From Bacteroidota bacterium (GTDB taxonomy: Bacteria > Bacteroidota > Bacteroidia > B-17B0 > Aurantibacillaceae), in NCBI GenBank assembly GCA_016185125.1, contig JACPOC010000015.1:79884-143883 (forward strand): a DNA stretch of 64,000 nucleotides, written 5' to 3'. Made by a program: the position numbers and the translations under genes. Below are positions 1 to 9,476 of the stretch, one piece after another; positions within the stretch are counted from its first letter, which is position 1, and each line of letters starts with the position of its first letter. A model generated the notes under the pieces. The model saw only the letters and a list, made by a program, of their open reading frames with translations, had not been told where the DNA came from and ran no database searches.

Positions 1-2
1 AA

Positions 3-1661
3 TCGGTTTATAATTCAACCGAAAAATTAAAAACAAGAGGGCTCGACAGTGAAGGAATAAGAAAGATAATGCGAGCTTTGATTCAGCAAGTACAGCTCCG
101 GGATCTTGAAGAAAATTTAAGTGAAGAAATATTAAATGATCACAAACTTATTTCACGCTTTGAAGCCATTAAACAAATACATTTTCCTGAAAACGCGCAG
201 CAATTAAAAAACGCCGAAGCCCGTTTAAAGTTTGAAGAATTATTTTATGTACAGTTGCGTTTATTAAGAATGAACAAAGTTAGAGCGCATACCGTTAAAG
301 GATTTGTATTTTCGCGTGTTGGAAAAATATTCAATGACTTTTTTACCAATTTTTTACCGTTTGATTTAACCGGCGCGCAAAAGCGTGTGCTTAAAGAAAT
401 TCGCTTGGATATGGGAAGCGGCCGCCAAATGAATCGTTTAGTGCAAGGTGATGTGGGAAGCGGCAAAACCTTGGTGGCATTAATGAGTATGCTGCTGGCA
501 ATTGATAACGGTTTCCAGAGTTGTATTATGGCTCCTACAGAAATTTTGGCGCGTCAGCATTTTCAAACCTTTAAAGATTTGCTGGAACCTCTTGAATTAA
601 AGATTGAAATTTTAACCGGTTCTTCCACTACCAAAGAAAGAAAACGTATTCATGCCGGCTTACTCAATGGAGAAATTAATATTTTAATCGGTACGCATGC
701 GCTCATTGAAAAATCGGTGCAGTTTAAAAACATTGGTTTGGTAGTAATTGATGAACAGCATCGCTTTGGCGTTGAACAACGAGCCAAGCTACGCGATAAA
801 AACACCTCGCCGCCACACATGCTTATTATGACGGCCACACCCATTCCCCGCACTTTGGCAATGACATTGTATGGAGATTTGGACACTAGCTTAATTGATG
901 AAATGCCGCCGGGAAGAAAACCAATTAAGACGCAACATTTTATGGAGGCGCAAAGGCTGCGTGTGTTTGGTTTTATGAAAGAACAGATTGCTTTAGGCAG
1001 ACAAATTTACATTGTGTATCCACTCATTCAGGAAAGCGAAAAAATGGATTATCAAAATCTCGAGCAAGGTTATGATAATCTGATACATGAATTTCCGCCA
1101 CCCACTTATCAGGTTAGTATTGTTCACGGAAAATTACCTAACGATAGAAAAGAATTTGAAATCCAGCGTTTCATCAATCATCAAACACAAATAATGGTGG
1201 CTACAACCGTTATAGAAGTTGGTGTAAATATTCCAAATGCCAGCGTCATGATCATTGAAAGCTCTGAACGATTTGGCTTATCGCAATTGCATCAACTGCG
1301 AGGCAGAGTAGGCAGAGGAAGCGATCAGAGTTATTGTATTCTGATGACGGGATATAAATTAGGAGCGGACAGTAGACTGAGAATGGAAACCATGGTACGC
1401 ACCAACGATGGATTTGAAATAAGTGAAGTGGATTTAAAGTTAAGAGGTCCGGGAGATATTGAAGGCACCCAGCAAAGCGGTGTAATGGATCTTAAACTTG
1501 CCAACTTGGCGTTAGACGGACACATTCTGCAATTGGCCCGACAATCGGCACAAACGTTATTAGATGAAGATCCGTTATTGGAAATGGAAAAGAATAAAGT
1601 ATATATCCAACAGTTGTCTATTCAACAAAAAAGCAGACCTAACTGGAGTAAGATCGGATAA
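3..1661 (+). CDS. recG: ATP-dependent DNA helicase RecG, 3' part (5' end outside window)
   Basis: RecG is a superfamily 2 helicase that remodels stalled replication forks and Holliday junctions. The reading frame is open from base 3, before the first ATG at 69, with STEKLKTRGLD-like wedge-domain residues, so the gene starts outside the window. About 552 of the usual ~700 residues are present. Visible helicase motifs, in order, are Walker A GDVGSGKT, the motif II variant DEQHRFG, the motif III region TATPIPRTLA, and motif VI QLRGRVGRG. The C-terminal TRG-type region (SEVDLKLRGPGDIEGTQQSG) is intact. The DEQH form and TATPIPRTLA are typical of RecG and distinguish it from PriA or UvrB. No frameshift is seen. 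Family assignment is firm; the missing start is a window-edge effect. Confidence 0.96.
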   Translation, partial: SVYNSTEKLKTRGLDSEGIRKIMRALIQQVQLRDLEENLSEEILNDHKLISRFEAIKQIHFPENAQQLKNAEARLKFEELFYVQLRLLRMNKVRAHTVKGFVFSRVGKIFNDFFTNFLPFDLTGAQKRVLKEIRLDMGSGRQMNRLVQGDVGSGKTLVALMSMLLAIDNGFQSCIMAPTEILARQHFQTFKDLLEPLELKIEILTGSSTTKERKRIHAGLLNGEINILIGTHALIEKSVQFKNIGLVVIDEQHRFGVEQRAKLRDKNTSPPHMLIMTATPIPRTLAMTLYGDLDTSLIDEMPPGRKPIKTQHFMEAQRLRVFGFMKEQIALGRQIYIVYPLIQESEKMDYQNLEQGYDNLIHEFPPPTYQVSIVHGKLPNDRKEFEIQRFINHQTQIMVATTVIEVGVNIPNASVMIIESSERFGLSQLHQLRGRVGRGSDQSYCILMTGYKLGADSRLRMETMVRTNDGFEISEVDLKLRGPGDIEGTQQSGVMDLKLANLALDGHILQLARQSAQTLLDEDPLLEMEKNKVYIQQLSIQQKSRPNWSKIG

Positions 1662-1697
1662 AAAAAATGCTATAAATATTTAAAACAAAAATCAAAT

Positions 1698-2024
1698 ATG
1701 CCATTTATTAAAGCACTTCCACAAAATAATTTTTATGCTGTTATTTTTTCGAGCACCAAAAGTGATACGCTTGATGGCTACGCCGAAATGGATGAACAAA
1801 TGATGACGCTGGCTCAACAACAACCGGGGTATTTAGGTTACGAAAGCTGTAACAATGGCAGCTCCGGAATTTTTATCAGCTATTGGGAAAGTAAAGAAGC
1901 CATTGATCACTGGCGAAAAAATGCCTCACATCAAATGGCAAAATCGCAGGCTAAGAATTGGTACAAGCGTTATTTATCGCAAATCTGTTTAGTGGAAAGC
2001 AGTCATTTTTTTGAAAAAAATTAA
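1698..2024 (+). CDS. Antibiotic biosynthesis monooxygenase (ABM)-like protein
   Basis: A 108-residue protein with the ABM-type ferredoxin-like fold signature: an N-terminal strand (YAVIFSS), a helix with MDEQMMTLAQQQPGYLGYES, then ISYWESKEAIDHWRKNASH. Proteins of this family are small dimeric oxygenases or stress-related enzymes, and the Bacteroidota members are mostly uncharacterised. The WESKEAIDHW block and the conserved His pair at the end of the second half fit the YdhR/ABM group. It follows recG on the same strand after 36 bases, so it may be cotranscribed. The substrate cannot be told from the sequence. Family is fairly sure, function is not. Confidence 0.75.
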   Translation: MPFIKALPQNNFYAVIFSSTKSDTLDGYAEMDEQMMTLAQQQPGYLGYESCNNGSSGIFISYWESKEAIDHWRKNASHQMAKSQAKNWYKRYLSQICLVESSHFFEKN

Positions 2025-2262
2025 TATTGATATTACAATATTCCGCTCTATGATTAAATCAAAGATTCTTTATTATACTTGATAATCTAACCTTTATGCA
2101 AGTTAATGATTATAAAATACTTTTTGAAACCTCGTTGGGTGTATGTCTTTCTTGATCAGCAAATTCACGATCGGAAGTTGGAACAGTCCCCGTTTTCTTT
2201 TTTATACTTCAAAAATAAATTTGAATACTCATTTCAAGAGCATAGAAAAACATAAGGTTAAC

Positions 2263-2712
2263 TTATGCGGCCTTCAGCATTAAAACAAACTTATCTCTTT
2301 GCGGGCGGCCTAATTTCTTCTCAATTAAAAGAGTAAGAACATGTTGCAGCACTTTTTCGAGGGTATAATAATCGGGTTTACGAATATAATAGTGGGCACC
2401 ATTATCGTATAAAACATCCGCCACATCATTATGTTGCGAAGTGGAATAAATAATAACCACCATATCTTTAAATGCAGGATTCTGTTTTATTTCCAATAAA
2501 CATTCTGCGCCATTTTTACGGGGCATGTTAAGGTCAAGAAAAACCACATCCGGCAATTTGTGGATATTGGCGTTTAAAAACTCCATCAGTTCTACCCCAT
2601 CTTCAGCAAAAGAAAATTTAGTGGGAAGGTGTAACTTTTTAATAGCTTTTTCAAAAAAGAAACGATCATCCACATCGTCATCAGCAAGTATAAAGTGAAA
2701 CTGTTCAGCCAT
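2263..2712 (-). CDS. Single-domain response regulator (receiver only)
   Basis: A 149-residue stand-alone receiver domain with no output domain. The acidic pocket is at D11-D13 (ADDD), the phosphoacceptor is D60 in VVFLDLNMPR, the switch Ser/Thr is S90-T91 in IYSTS, and the conserved Lys is K112 in IRKPD. Such proteins pass phosphate between kinases or act by protein binding; this Bacteroidota type is common next to hybrid kinases. No histidine kinase gene is nearby, so the partner is unknown. It is monocistronic, between two AT-rich gaps. The short tail after the domain (GRPQRDKFVLMLKAA) carries no recognisable module. Confidence 0.9.
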   Translation of the reverse strand: MAEQFHFILADDDVDDRFFFEKAIKKLHLPTKFSFAEDGVELMEFLNANIHKLPDVVFLDLNMPRKNGAECLLEIKQNPAFKDMVVIIYSTSQHNDVADVLYDNGAHYYIRKPDYYTLEKVLQHVLTLLIEKKLGRPQRDKFVLMLKAA

Positions 2713-2847
2713 TAAATTAAGCTAATTTTATTAAAGGTGTGAAGATAGTCATAAATTTCAATAAAAAGCAAGCTAAAATTATATAAAATCGACAAATGGT
2801 GAGGTGAGAATTGTCATTCATTTTACTTTATTAGGTGGGTTTTATAA

Positions 2848-5800
2848 TTAATTAAACGTTTTTAAAAGTATAAAAGCAGCCCAGTAATAAGGATGCTTAT
2901 ACCTTTCCTTTACCAATGTTTGCGCCTGCCTGAATGCACTTTCGATATTTAAAGTTATAGCATAATTTTTGTAAAACTCTGCCATAAGCATTTTAGTGGC
3001 ATCATCATCTACGGGCCATAAACTCATTATAATATTTTTAGCTCCCGCAATGGCGAAAGACCTTTGTAAGCCTGCCACACCTTGACTGCCCATGTTATCA
3101 CCCAGCCCGGTTTGACAAGCAGACAGCACCACCAATTCAGTTGTTGACAAATTAAGCAAAGAGGCTTCGTAAGCTGAAAATATTCCGTCGTTCTCTGAAT
3201 TAATATTTAAACTGTCCCTGGTGCTTGGGCCAACCCCGGCAAGAATAATTCCTGAACGTAAAAAACTATTGCTTTTTAAAGTTTTACTTTCAAACCCCAA
3301 AAACAATTTATCTTCTGTTTCCACATCTTTTAAATAATAGCCGTGGGTGGCAATGTGAAGAACGTTAGGAGATTTTATATTTCGCAGGTTTTCCTCACTT
3401 GCCAACTCTTCAGTATATACTGTTACATTCCAAGCTTTAGCTGTAAGCTCTTTCGATATTTCTTCCACTTCCTTTTTAGTACCCGGAAGTTTGGACAGGT
3501 TATTTAATCCATAACGTTTAGCAACGGCGTCGTTCTCACTTTCATTGGCGGAGGTGCTACGTTTTTTAAAATCATATTCGTAATCGGGATAACCAAATAG
3601 AGCCGCCTGAGGTTTATTGTTTACCGACTTGTTACTTTTATTTACCAATGAAGAAACATTGGCCGTGTTATAAATCTCAAATTCTTCCTGCACATATTTT
3701 TTAGCGCCGGGATCAAAAAGGCTGGCGAGATTTATTGTTTGAAAAACACCATCCGGTGAAATAAATAATTTATTTATCTCTTTCAAATACTTTTTTAAAT
3801 CTTTAAAAAAAATCGCGTAACTTAATGTATCCGGTAATTGATTATCAATAGCATTCAAATAGTTATTGAAGTTTTTTTCTTCCATACCTTTGCCATTATT
3901 AAATATATGTAATTCCGGATTTAGGCTATTTTTTTTAATAACAATAGCCCCGTATTTTATAGTATGTGCTGAATCATTTATCCATTCATAAGCTTTAAAA
4001 ATTTCTATGGCAGCTTCCTTATCTCCCAACGATTCTTTGAGTTGATCAAATGTTACAATTTCAGATTTTGAAAAAGAACTGAATTTTGATTTTAATGTGG
4101 CTTCTATACCCGACACTTTTCGTATTAACTCGTTGTCATCATTAACCCGATCGGTTGATTTACTATTATTGATTAATATATTTTTAGCTATTACCCACTC
4201 TTTAAATAAATTGATATACTCTTGGTTTTTAGAACCATAAACCTGCTGTTGAAGTTTTGCCGATTTTTTACCAAGTAATGATTTTAAAAGCATTTGGTTT
4301 TGCAAAGCCCTCTTTATATGCGCGCTTAAATCCTTTGTAGGTTGACTCAATTTATAATTAATTAAAAATACATTATAACTTTCGAAAGCCGGCTCAATAA
4401 AATTAAAATACAATGCCTGATTTTCCTCGCTCATGGCATCAAAATAATTATTTAACTGATTTGAATAATATTCAAGACTTTCAAAATATAAAGGAGACGC
4501 TAATTCAAATTTACCGATTCTGGCATTGATTTCTGCTAAACCTAGTTGCGCCCGTGCATACAAATCATGTTTTCTGCCCAAGTTTTTATCAACAAGCAAA
4601 AGGGCTTCACGGAGGTTAATTTCAGCTTTTGTTAGCTGATTGGTACGCAAATACAACGAATAAGTAGAAATTAAGAAAGAAGAATATCTGAAATGATTTT
4701 TACCAACACTTTTTTCTATAATAGCAAGTGCTTGTAACTTATATGATTCGGCCTTCTTAAAATCATTTAGTTTCAGATAAAGAAGTGAAAGATTGTTGAG
4801 GCAATTGCCATAAAACTGATGCTCCTTGCCTACTGTTATTTCATATACTTCCTTAGCTTCCAACGTTCGTTTTAAGGCTTCCTCATACAATCCCGCATCA
4901 AAATAAACCAAGCCCAGATTATTTAAAGTGTTGGCATAACTTTTTGAATTTGTACCTAAGTATTTTTTTCTTATTTCTAAAGAGCCTAATAAAATTTCGG
5001 AAGCAAGTCCTACTCTTCCTAATTCCCTAAACAAATCGCCTTTGTTATTAAGCGCAATGCAATAATCTTCAGTATTTGTTTCATTAGTTTCTTTATAAAT
5101 ATTAAGAGCCGAATTAAACGCATCTTCCGCCTCTTTAATATTTCCAAAAGCTTTGAAACACAAACCCATGTTGTTTTCTAAAGATGCCAATGCATGCCTG
5201 TCATTTGCTTTCAATCGAAAAAATTCTTGCTTGCCTTTTTTAAAATATTGAAAGGCCTGATCGTATCTGCTGGTCTCCCTATAAATATCTCCCAGGTTAT
5301 CATAACTATCAATATAACCCGAAGTATCGCTTATTAAAAGAAACAAAGAATCATTTACTATTTTGGAGGATAGCTCTATAGCTTTATCATATTCTCCTTG
5401 AAATTTGTGTATGGAAAACAACCAGTTAAGCAAAATAATATAATGACGGCTTTTTTCACCATCCATTGTTTTATAATAATACAACAAACCTTCTACAGCG
5501 GGTTTTGCTTCAGTAAACTTTCCTAAATTCATTAATACATTGGTATACTCAAAATAAATCTCCGAATATTCACGACTCGAAGCACCTAAAATCACTGAAA
5601 GAGGGCGCATACACGTGTAGTAATATTTTTCGGCCTCGGCGTAATTACCTATTCCTTTAAAAAATTCGCCAAATCGGTAAATAGCAATATATTTTAAAGT
5701 AGTATCCGAAGCTTTTGTAGCATAATGATACGACCATTTAAAACTTTCTTCGGCATTTTTGAGATCTTTACTATTCCATAGAGCGTAAGCATAGAAACTG

Positions 5801-5997
5801 TAAAATTTCATGCTATTATCCGGATACTGCTCTATTTCTTTTTGATGTTTGTTTTCAAATGCCTCGAAAGCTTTCACTTCTAATTTAGTTTGCGCATTCA
5901 GCTTTTTATTTAAATCCTCCCAATCTTTTTCATAGGTTTGAGAGCAAATTGGACTATAACAAAAAACAATAAAAAGAAATATAATTTTTAACTTCAC
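2848..5997 (-). CDS. Secreted TPR-CHAT protein (caspase-like peptidase domain)
   Basis: A 1049-residue protein: a signal peptide (residues 1-19, hydrophobic, ending CSQ), about a dozen tetratricopeptide repeats from ~40 to ~500 (repeated LNNLGLVYFDAGLYEEAL-type units), a helical linker, and a C-terminal CHAT domain (~730-1049). The CHAT catalytic dyad is visible: His885 in HIATHGYY and Cys961 in LSACQTGLGD, followed by the family block SLWPVDDDATKMLM. CHAT is a clan CD cysteine peptidase fold related to caspases and gingipains. The start is GTG; an ATG alternative is not available without losing the signal peptide. Only 22 bases separate it from the divergent ArsC-like gene. The signal peptide argues for an envelope role rather than cytoplasmic defence. 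Target unknown. Confidence 0.9.
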   Translation of the reverse strand: MKLKIIFLFIVFCYSPICSQTYEKDWEDLNKKLNAQTKLEVKAFEAFENKHQKEIEQYPDNSMKFYSFYAYALWNSKDLKNAEESFKWSYHYATKASDTTLKYIAIYRFGEFFKGIGNYAEAEKYYYTCMRPLSVILGASSREYSEIYFEYTNVLMNLGKFTEAKPAVEGLLYYYKTMDGEKSRHYIILLNWLFSIHKFQGEYDKAIELSSKIVNDSLFLLISDTSGYIDSYDNLGDIYRETSRYDQAFQYFKKGKQEFFRLKANDRHALASLENNMGLCFKAFGNIKEAEDAFNSALNIYKETNETNTEDYCIALNNKGDLFRELGRVGLASEILLGSLEIRKKYLGTNSKSYANTLNNLGLVYFDAGLYEEALKRTLEAKEVYEITVGKEHQFYGNCLNNLSLLYLKLNDFKKAESYKLQALAIIEKSVGKNHFRYSSFLISTYSLYLRTNQLTKAEINLREALLLVDKNLGRKHDLYARAQLGLAEINARIGKFELASPLYFESLEYYSNQLNNYFDAMSEENQALYFNFIEPAFESYNVFLINYKLSQPTKDLSAHIKRALQNQMLLKSLLGKKSAKLQQQVYGSKNQEYINLFKEWVIAKNILINNSKSTDRVNDDNELIRKVSGIEATLKSKFSSFSKSEIVTFDQLKESLGDKEAAIEIFKAYEWINDSAHTIKYGAIVIKKNSLNPELHIFNNGKGMEEKNFNNYLNAIDNQLPDTLSYAIFFKDLKKYLKEINKLFISPDGVFQTINLASLFDPGAKKYVQEEFEIYNTANVSSLVNKSNKSVNNKPQAALFGYPDYEYDFKKRSTSANESENDAVAKRYGLNNLSKLPGTKKEVEEISKELTAKAWNVTVYTEELASEENLRNIKSPNVLHIATHGYYLKDVETEDKLFLGFESKTLKSNSFLRSGIILAGVGPSTRDSLNINSENDGIFSAYEASLLNLSTTELVVLSACQTGLGDNMGSQGVAGLQRSFAIAGAKNIIMSLWPVDDDATKMLMAEFYKNYAITLNIESAFRQAQTLVKERYKHPYYWAAFILLKTFN

Positions 5998-6019
5998 CTT
6001 ATAAAATTAAGCTTTTCTT

Positions 6020-6367
6020 ATGAAGAAAATATATTATTTATCAGGCTGTAGCACTTGTTCACGCATCATTAAAGAATTGGAACTTGAAGAAAAAGGGTTC
6101 GAGTTGCAGAATATAAAAAATGAAAAAATAACTCCACAACAATTAGAAGAAATGCAATCTTTGTCAGGCAGCTACGAATCTTTATTCAGCCGAGTAGCCC
6201 TAAAATACAAAACGCTTGACCCTAAGCCTTCTTCTGAAAAAGAATACAAGAAGTTAATTCTTGAAGAATATACGTTTTTAAAAAGGCCGGTAATTATTTA
6301 TAAAACCCAAATTTTTGTAGGAAATTCTAAAAGTAATATAGAGGCTGCTAAAAAAGCAGTGCAATAA
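6020..6367 (+). CDS. ArsC/Spx-family protein
   Basis: A 115-residue thioredoxin-fold protein of the arsenate reductase/Spx family. It has the N-terminal CxxC motif C10-S-T-C13 right after the first strand, and the family's RPVII stretch with the cis-proline near residue 94. Many Bacteroidota carry this as an ArsC-like protein with no arsenic operon; here no arsR, acr3 or arsB is adjacent. It could be a glutaredoxin-dependent reductase or a redox-sensing Spx-like factor; Spx proteins also bear CxxC at this place. The gene is divergent from the TPR-CHAT gene with a 22-bp gap and convergent with the LTxxQ gene. Family is sure; reductase activity is inferred. Confidence 0.82.
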   Translation: MKKIYYLSGCSTCSRIIKELELEEKGFELQNIKNEKITPQQLEEMQSLSGSYESLFSRVALKYKTLDPKPSSEKEYKKLILEEYTFLKRPVIIYKTQIFVGNSKSNIEAAKKAVQ

Positions 6368-6388
6368 AAAAGGCTTCAAAAGAAGCCC
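6366..6388 (-). terminator. Intrinsic terminator of the LTxxQ gene
   Basis: On the minus strand the stem GGCTTC / GAAGCC with a TTTT loop is followed by six T (complement of 6366-6371). It lies 16 bases past the stop of the 6404-6841 gene, and its T-run overlaps the stop codon of the convergent ArsC-like gene. Confidence 0.8.
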
Positions 6389-6403
6389 TTAATCATTTAA
6401 CAG

Positions 6404-6841
6404 TTAATCCTGCTCGTCTATTATATTATCTTTGCGTTTATCTTTTTGATTTTGCTTTCTTTTCTCTTTAGCTTGCGTCCATTTTGCTTTTTGATCTGGG
6501 GTTAAAAAGGCTTCAACAGAGGTATTAAACTTTTCGTTATTTATTTTTGCTTGCGCATGAATAGCCTTTCGTTCTTCGGGCGTTGTTGAACCTTTTATTT
6601 TTTCATGCAGAGGCGCATTCGCATTTATTCGTTCTAAAGCAGCCGCTTCCCACTTAGATTTCTGATCGGAATTTAAACCTAACTCCTTTTCAGCCCACTT
6701 TACATTCTTTTTTGCACGTTCTTCGGGTGTCATTGGTGCCTGTTGCTGTTTTTCTTTTTGAATGGAAGGCGTAGTTTTTTGGGCTTGAAGTGTTACGGTT
6801 AAGCCCAAAATTAAAGCTGTGGCAAATAGTATCTTATTCAT
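6404..6841 (-). CDS. Small exported LTxxQ-like (Spy-type) protein
   Basis: A 145-residue protein with a signal peptide (MNKILFATALILGLTVTLQA, cleavage near AQA/QK). The mature part is charged and helical, with two copies of an LNSDQKSKW / LTPDQKAKW motif, the LTxxQ pattern of Spy/CpxP-type periplasmic helical proteins, and a very basic C-terminal tail. Spy-family proteins act as ATP-independent chaperones or stress sensors in the periplasm. A perfect TATATTTG -7 element lies on the minus strand at 6889-6896, giving a leader of about 45 bases. Monocistronic with its own terminator. The family resemblance rests on short motifs only. Confidence 0.7.
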   Translation of the reverse strand: MNKILFATALILGLTVTLQAQKTTPSIQKEKQQQAPMTPEERAKKNVKWAEKELGLNSDQKSKWEAAALERINANAPLHEKIKGSTTPEERKAIHAQAKINNEKFNTSVEAFLTPDQKAKWTQAKEKRKQNQKDKRKDNIIDEQD

Positions 6842-6888
6842 GTATGTAAGTTTAATAATTTCAAATCAATTTTAGTAAAATGGATTAA

Positions 6889-6896
6889 CAAATATA
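6889..6896 (-). promoter_or_regulatory. -7 element of the LTxxQ gene
   Basis: TATATTTG on the minus strand matches the Bacteroidota TAnnTTTG consensus exactly. No clear -33 TTG sits at the usual spacing, so this is a partial promoter match. Confidence 0.5.
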
Positions 6897-6898
6897 AA

Positions 6899-9250
6899 TT
6901 ATTTTTCCACAACTACCTTTTTTACAAATTCAGACAATCCCGTTTTTATTTTTACAAAATAAAGTCCCGCTGCCTCATTCCTTAGGTCAATTTCTAAAGT
7001 TTGATTCTTTCCGGCACTGGAAGGTATAACTTGTTGACCTATAATATTATAAACTTCTAAATTAATTTCTTTTTCGTCAGGATTTTTTATAGTAAACAAA
7101 CCCTCTGAAGGATTAGGGCTTATTACCAGATTAAATTCTGAAGAAATAATAGAATTTACTGAATTTGGTGCGCCGGTAATTTTTCTTATCCGCAAATCAT
7201 CAAAATAAAATCCATCTTTAGCAGTAAACCCGTCGGAAAAAAATTTAAAACGAACTAAAAAATTAAGGCCACTATATGCTGTAATATCTATATCTTCTTT
7301 AACCCAAGCGTCCTGCAAGCCATCATAAACAGGTTGTGATGCCCCGGAAGAGGCAGGAGAAGTTTCATATCTTCCACAAAGCGGACTCCACGTAGAGCCG
7401 TTATTTGTGCTATAAAGTATCTCCGTATTATCGTAATTTTTTTCAAGTTCAAAACGGGTGTAATATTGTAAGTGAGCGTACATAGCATTGCTTAAATTCA
7501 CCGCATTGCTTAACGTAATTGTTTTGTTCTCATTGTTGGCGTACAAACCCGAGGGGCTATCTGTAATACTTCCCGGAGGCGAAACAAATTTAGTTGTGCT
7601 TATACCCCATGATCCTGTAGCTATAAAGTTGGGAGAGATTGAACTGCCATCGTTGTAAAAAAGTGTAATGGGTGTGCCGTAAATTTTAGTGATTGTATCG
7701 CTGTGAATATAAAATCCATTATTAACATTAATGAGATACTTAACAGGTTGGGCGGGAGTTAAACTAGAATTTAATGTGAAAGCAATAGAATCATTCATCT
7801 GCTGATTAATAGCTAACGAATAAATTTTAGCTGCACCCGTTGAAGAAATGCCTGAGCCAAGCGGAGTGATGCTTACCGTAAAACTACCGCCGCTATTGCC
7901 TAATCGTTGAATAGAATATTTTAAATATCCATTAGCGGACAAAAATTTATCGTGAGTGTCCTCTACCCTGGCAAAGCTGCCTGAAAGTTTAGCGAGATAA
8001 TAATTTTGCTTAAATGTTGTTTTGCAAATATCAAGAATACGGGAAGAGACCGGCCAAAATCCGTCATTGGCGGAGCCTGCCTCCGGAGTCATAGATAATA
8101 TTTTTGGTTTGGATGATTGTTCTCCATACATCCAGTCATCACTATCTCCATTCACAACATAATTTACGGTTTGATCTCCTGTGCCATATAAAAAACGACT
8201 ATCCTCGGTTAACAAAACGCTCCAGTTAACAAAAGTGGCACTATCAGGCGTATACAGGCTGGGCAAATATCCCCAGGGATAAATAAGCAGATTGCTGTAT
8301 GTATGGGCGTTTAAAGCCGAAACAAATTGTCGGGCATTACAAAAATCCCGCATTGCCTGAGTTTCAGGTTCGCTAAAGCCTGCTGTTCCGCGATAGGTAT
8401 CGTTGCCCATGGTTGGAGAAGAACCAACATTATCAAAACCCCAATTGTTTCCGTAATTACGATTTAGATCCACTCCAAAAGTGTTGTCGGAATTTAGCCT
8501 TCTGTTTTTGCGCCACATGCCACCGCCGCTAGGATTAATGGTTTGGTTATACACATACCCATCAGGATTTACACAGGGCACAAAATATAATTCGGTGCTG
8601 TTGATGGTTGCCTGAATATCAGGATCAGTAGCATAATTTTGAAGTAAATACCACATATAAAAAATAAGTTGTGATAAGCCCGCAGCCTCGCGCGCATGAT
8701 GCAGAGAGTTATACAAAACTTCAGGTTCAGCTTCATCAATATTTGGGTTATCACTAATTTTAACCATCCAAAGTTCGCGGCCTTCAATGCTTAATGGGTT
8801 AAGAGCTTGCTTTACTGTTATTAAATTTGGATATAACAATGCCATGCTATCAAGAATTTGCTTCATTTCATTCCAAGTAAAAAAACCGCCCATGCTTCCT
8901 AAATGAAAGTAGGTGGGTTTAACAATATTTTGCGCGTTACAAACTCCGGGAGCAACCGCTGTTTTGCCTAAGGCCTCAGCCGCATTTCTTTGCTCGTAAA
9001 ACTTTGAAAGATCCGCTATCAGCACTTTATAATTAATATTATTTAGCTGTAATACTTTTACCTCATCTTCACTTATTTCAGTAATGATTGAGTTGTCCTG
9101 AACATCTGCATGATCAATGGTAACGCCTAATTGCAGAAGGGTTTTAGCCAAGCTTTTAGTTCCTGTAATTTGAACTTTTTGATACTTTAAATTTTGCGCG
9201 TTGGCAAATGAAACCGCAAACAATATTATTAACACAAATACTTTTTTCAT
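6899..9250 (-). CDS. Secreted M14 zinc carboxypeptidase with T9SS sorting domain
   Basis: A 783-residue metallocarboxypeptidase. The ATG at 9250 is preferred over an in-frame start 42 bases upstream because it directly begins the signal peptide MKKVFVLIILFAVSFANAQ. The M14 catalytic domain shows the zinc motif HxxE in NSLHHAREAAG, NPDGY, the substrate-binding RNR region, and the catalytic Glu in MTPEAGS. After it come a beta-rich region, an immune-inhibitor/MAM-like module (LVRFKFFSDGFTAKDGFYFDDL), and a ~75-residue type A T9SS sorting domain (VISPNPSEGLFTIKN to KKVVVEK). The enzyme would be exported by the Sec system and moved across the outer membrane by the type IX system to digest peptides outside the cell. 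Monocistronic. Confidence 0.93.
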   Translation of the reverse strand: MKKVFVLIILFAVSFANAQNLKYQKVQITGTKSLAKTLLQLGVTIDHADVQDNSIITEISEDEVKVLQLNNINYKVLIADLSKFYEQRNAAEALGKTAVAPGVCNAQNIVKPTYFHLGSMGGFFTWNEMKQILDSMALLYPNLITVKQALNPLSIEGRELWMVKISDNPNIDEAEPEVLYNSLHHAREAAGLSQLIFYMWYLLQNYATDPDIQATINSTELYFVPCVNPDGYVYNQTINPSGGGMWRKNRRLNSDNTFGVDLNRNYGNNWGFDNVGSSPTMGNDTYRGTAGFSEPETQAMRDFCNARQFVSALNAHTYSNLLIYPWGYLPSLYTPDSATFVNWSVLLTEDSRFLYGTGDQTVNYVVNGDSDDWMYGEQSSKPKILSMTPEAGSANDGFWPVSSRILDICKTTFKQNYYLAKLSGSFARVEDTHDKFLSANGYLKYSIQRLGNSGGSFTVSITPLGSGISSTGAAKIYSLAINQQMNDSIAFTLNSSLTPAQPVKYLINVNNGFYIHSDTITKIYGTPITLFYNDGSSISPNFIATGSWGISTTKFVSPPGSITDSPSGLYANNENKTITLSNAVNLSNAMYAHLQYYTRFELEKNYDNTEILYSTNNGSTWSPLCGRYETSPASSGASQPVYDGLQDAWVKEDIDITAYSGLNFLVRFKFFSDGFTAKDGFYFDDLRIRKITGAPNSVNSIISSEFNLVISPNPSEGLFTIKNPDEKEINLEVYNIIGQQVIPSSAGKNQTLEIDLRNEAAGLYFVKIKTGLSEFVKKVVVEK

Positions 9251-9459
9251 ATTTTTCTTTTTATTATTTAATACCAAGATTATCAAAAACAAAACTCCTC
9301 ATATTAATTCGTATGAGGCTATTGCACCTGTTGCGCCCGCATGATAAAAGAGGCGGGTATATTAATATCGCTTCTATTTTTAATAAACCATTCATATCTT
9401 TCAAAAGTGCAATGTTGATAAAAAGATTAACTATTCCCTAAAGGCTCGTCACCTGCCTC

Positions 9460-9475
9460 TACATTTGCAAATGTA
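9460..9475. promoter_or_regulatory. Perfect 16-bp palindrome at the glucosaminidase start
   Basis: TACATTTGCAAATGTA is a perfect palindrome that ends two bases before the ATG at 9477. Its position suits an operator or a start-site hairpin. Two further inverted repeats lie upstream in the same 226-bp gap: CCTCATA/TATGAGG (9297-9318) and CCCGC/GCGGG (9336-9357). No regulator gene is adjacent. Confidence 0.4.
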
Positions 9476-9476
9476 A

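Noticed and set aside
2096..2155. 19-residue ORF resembling the start of a PAS domain (YKILFETSLGV) beside the response regulator
   Set aside because: Too short to support a pseudogene of a sensor kinase, and no matching sequence continues in any frame.
6020..6367. Arsenic resistance operon
   Set aside because: ArsC-like protein only; no arsR, efflux or transporter gene is adjacent.
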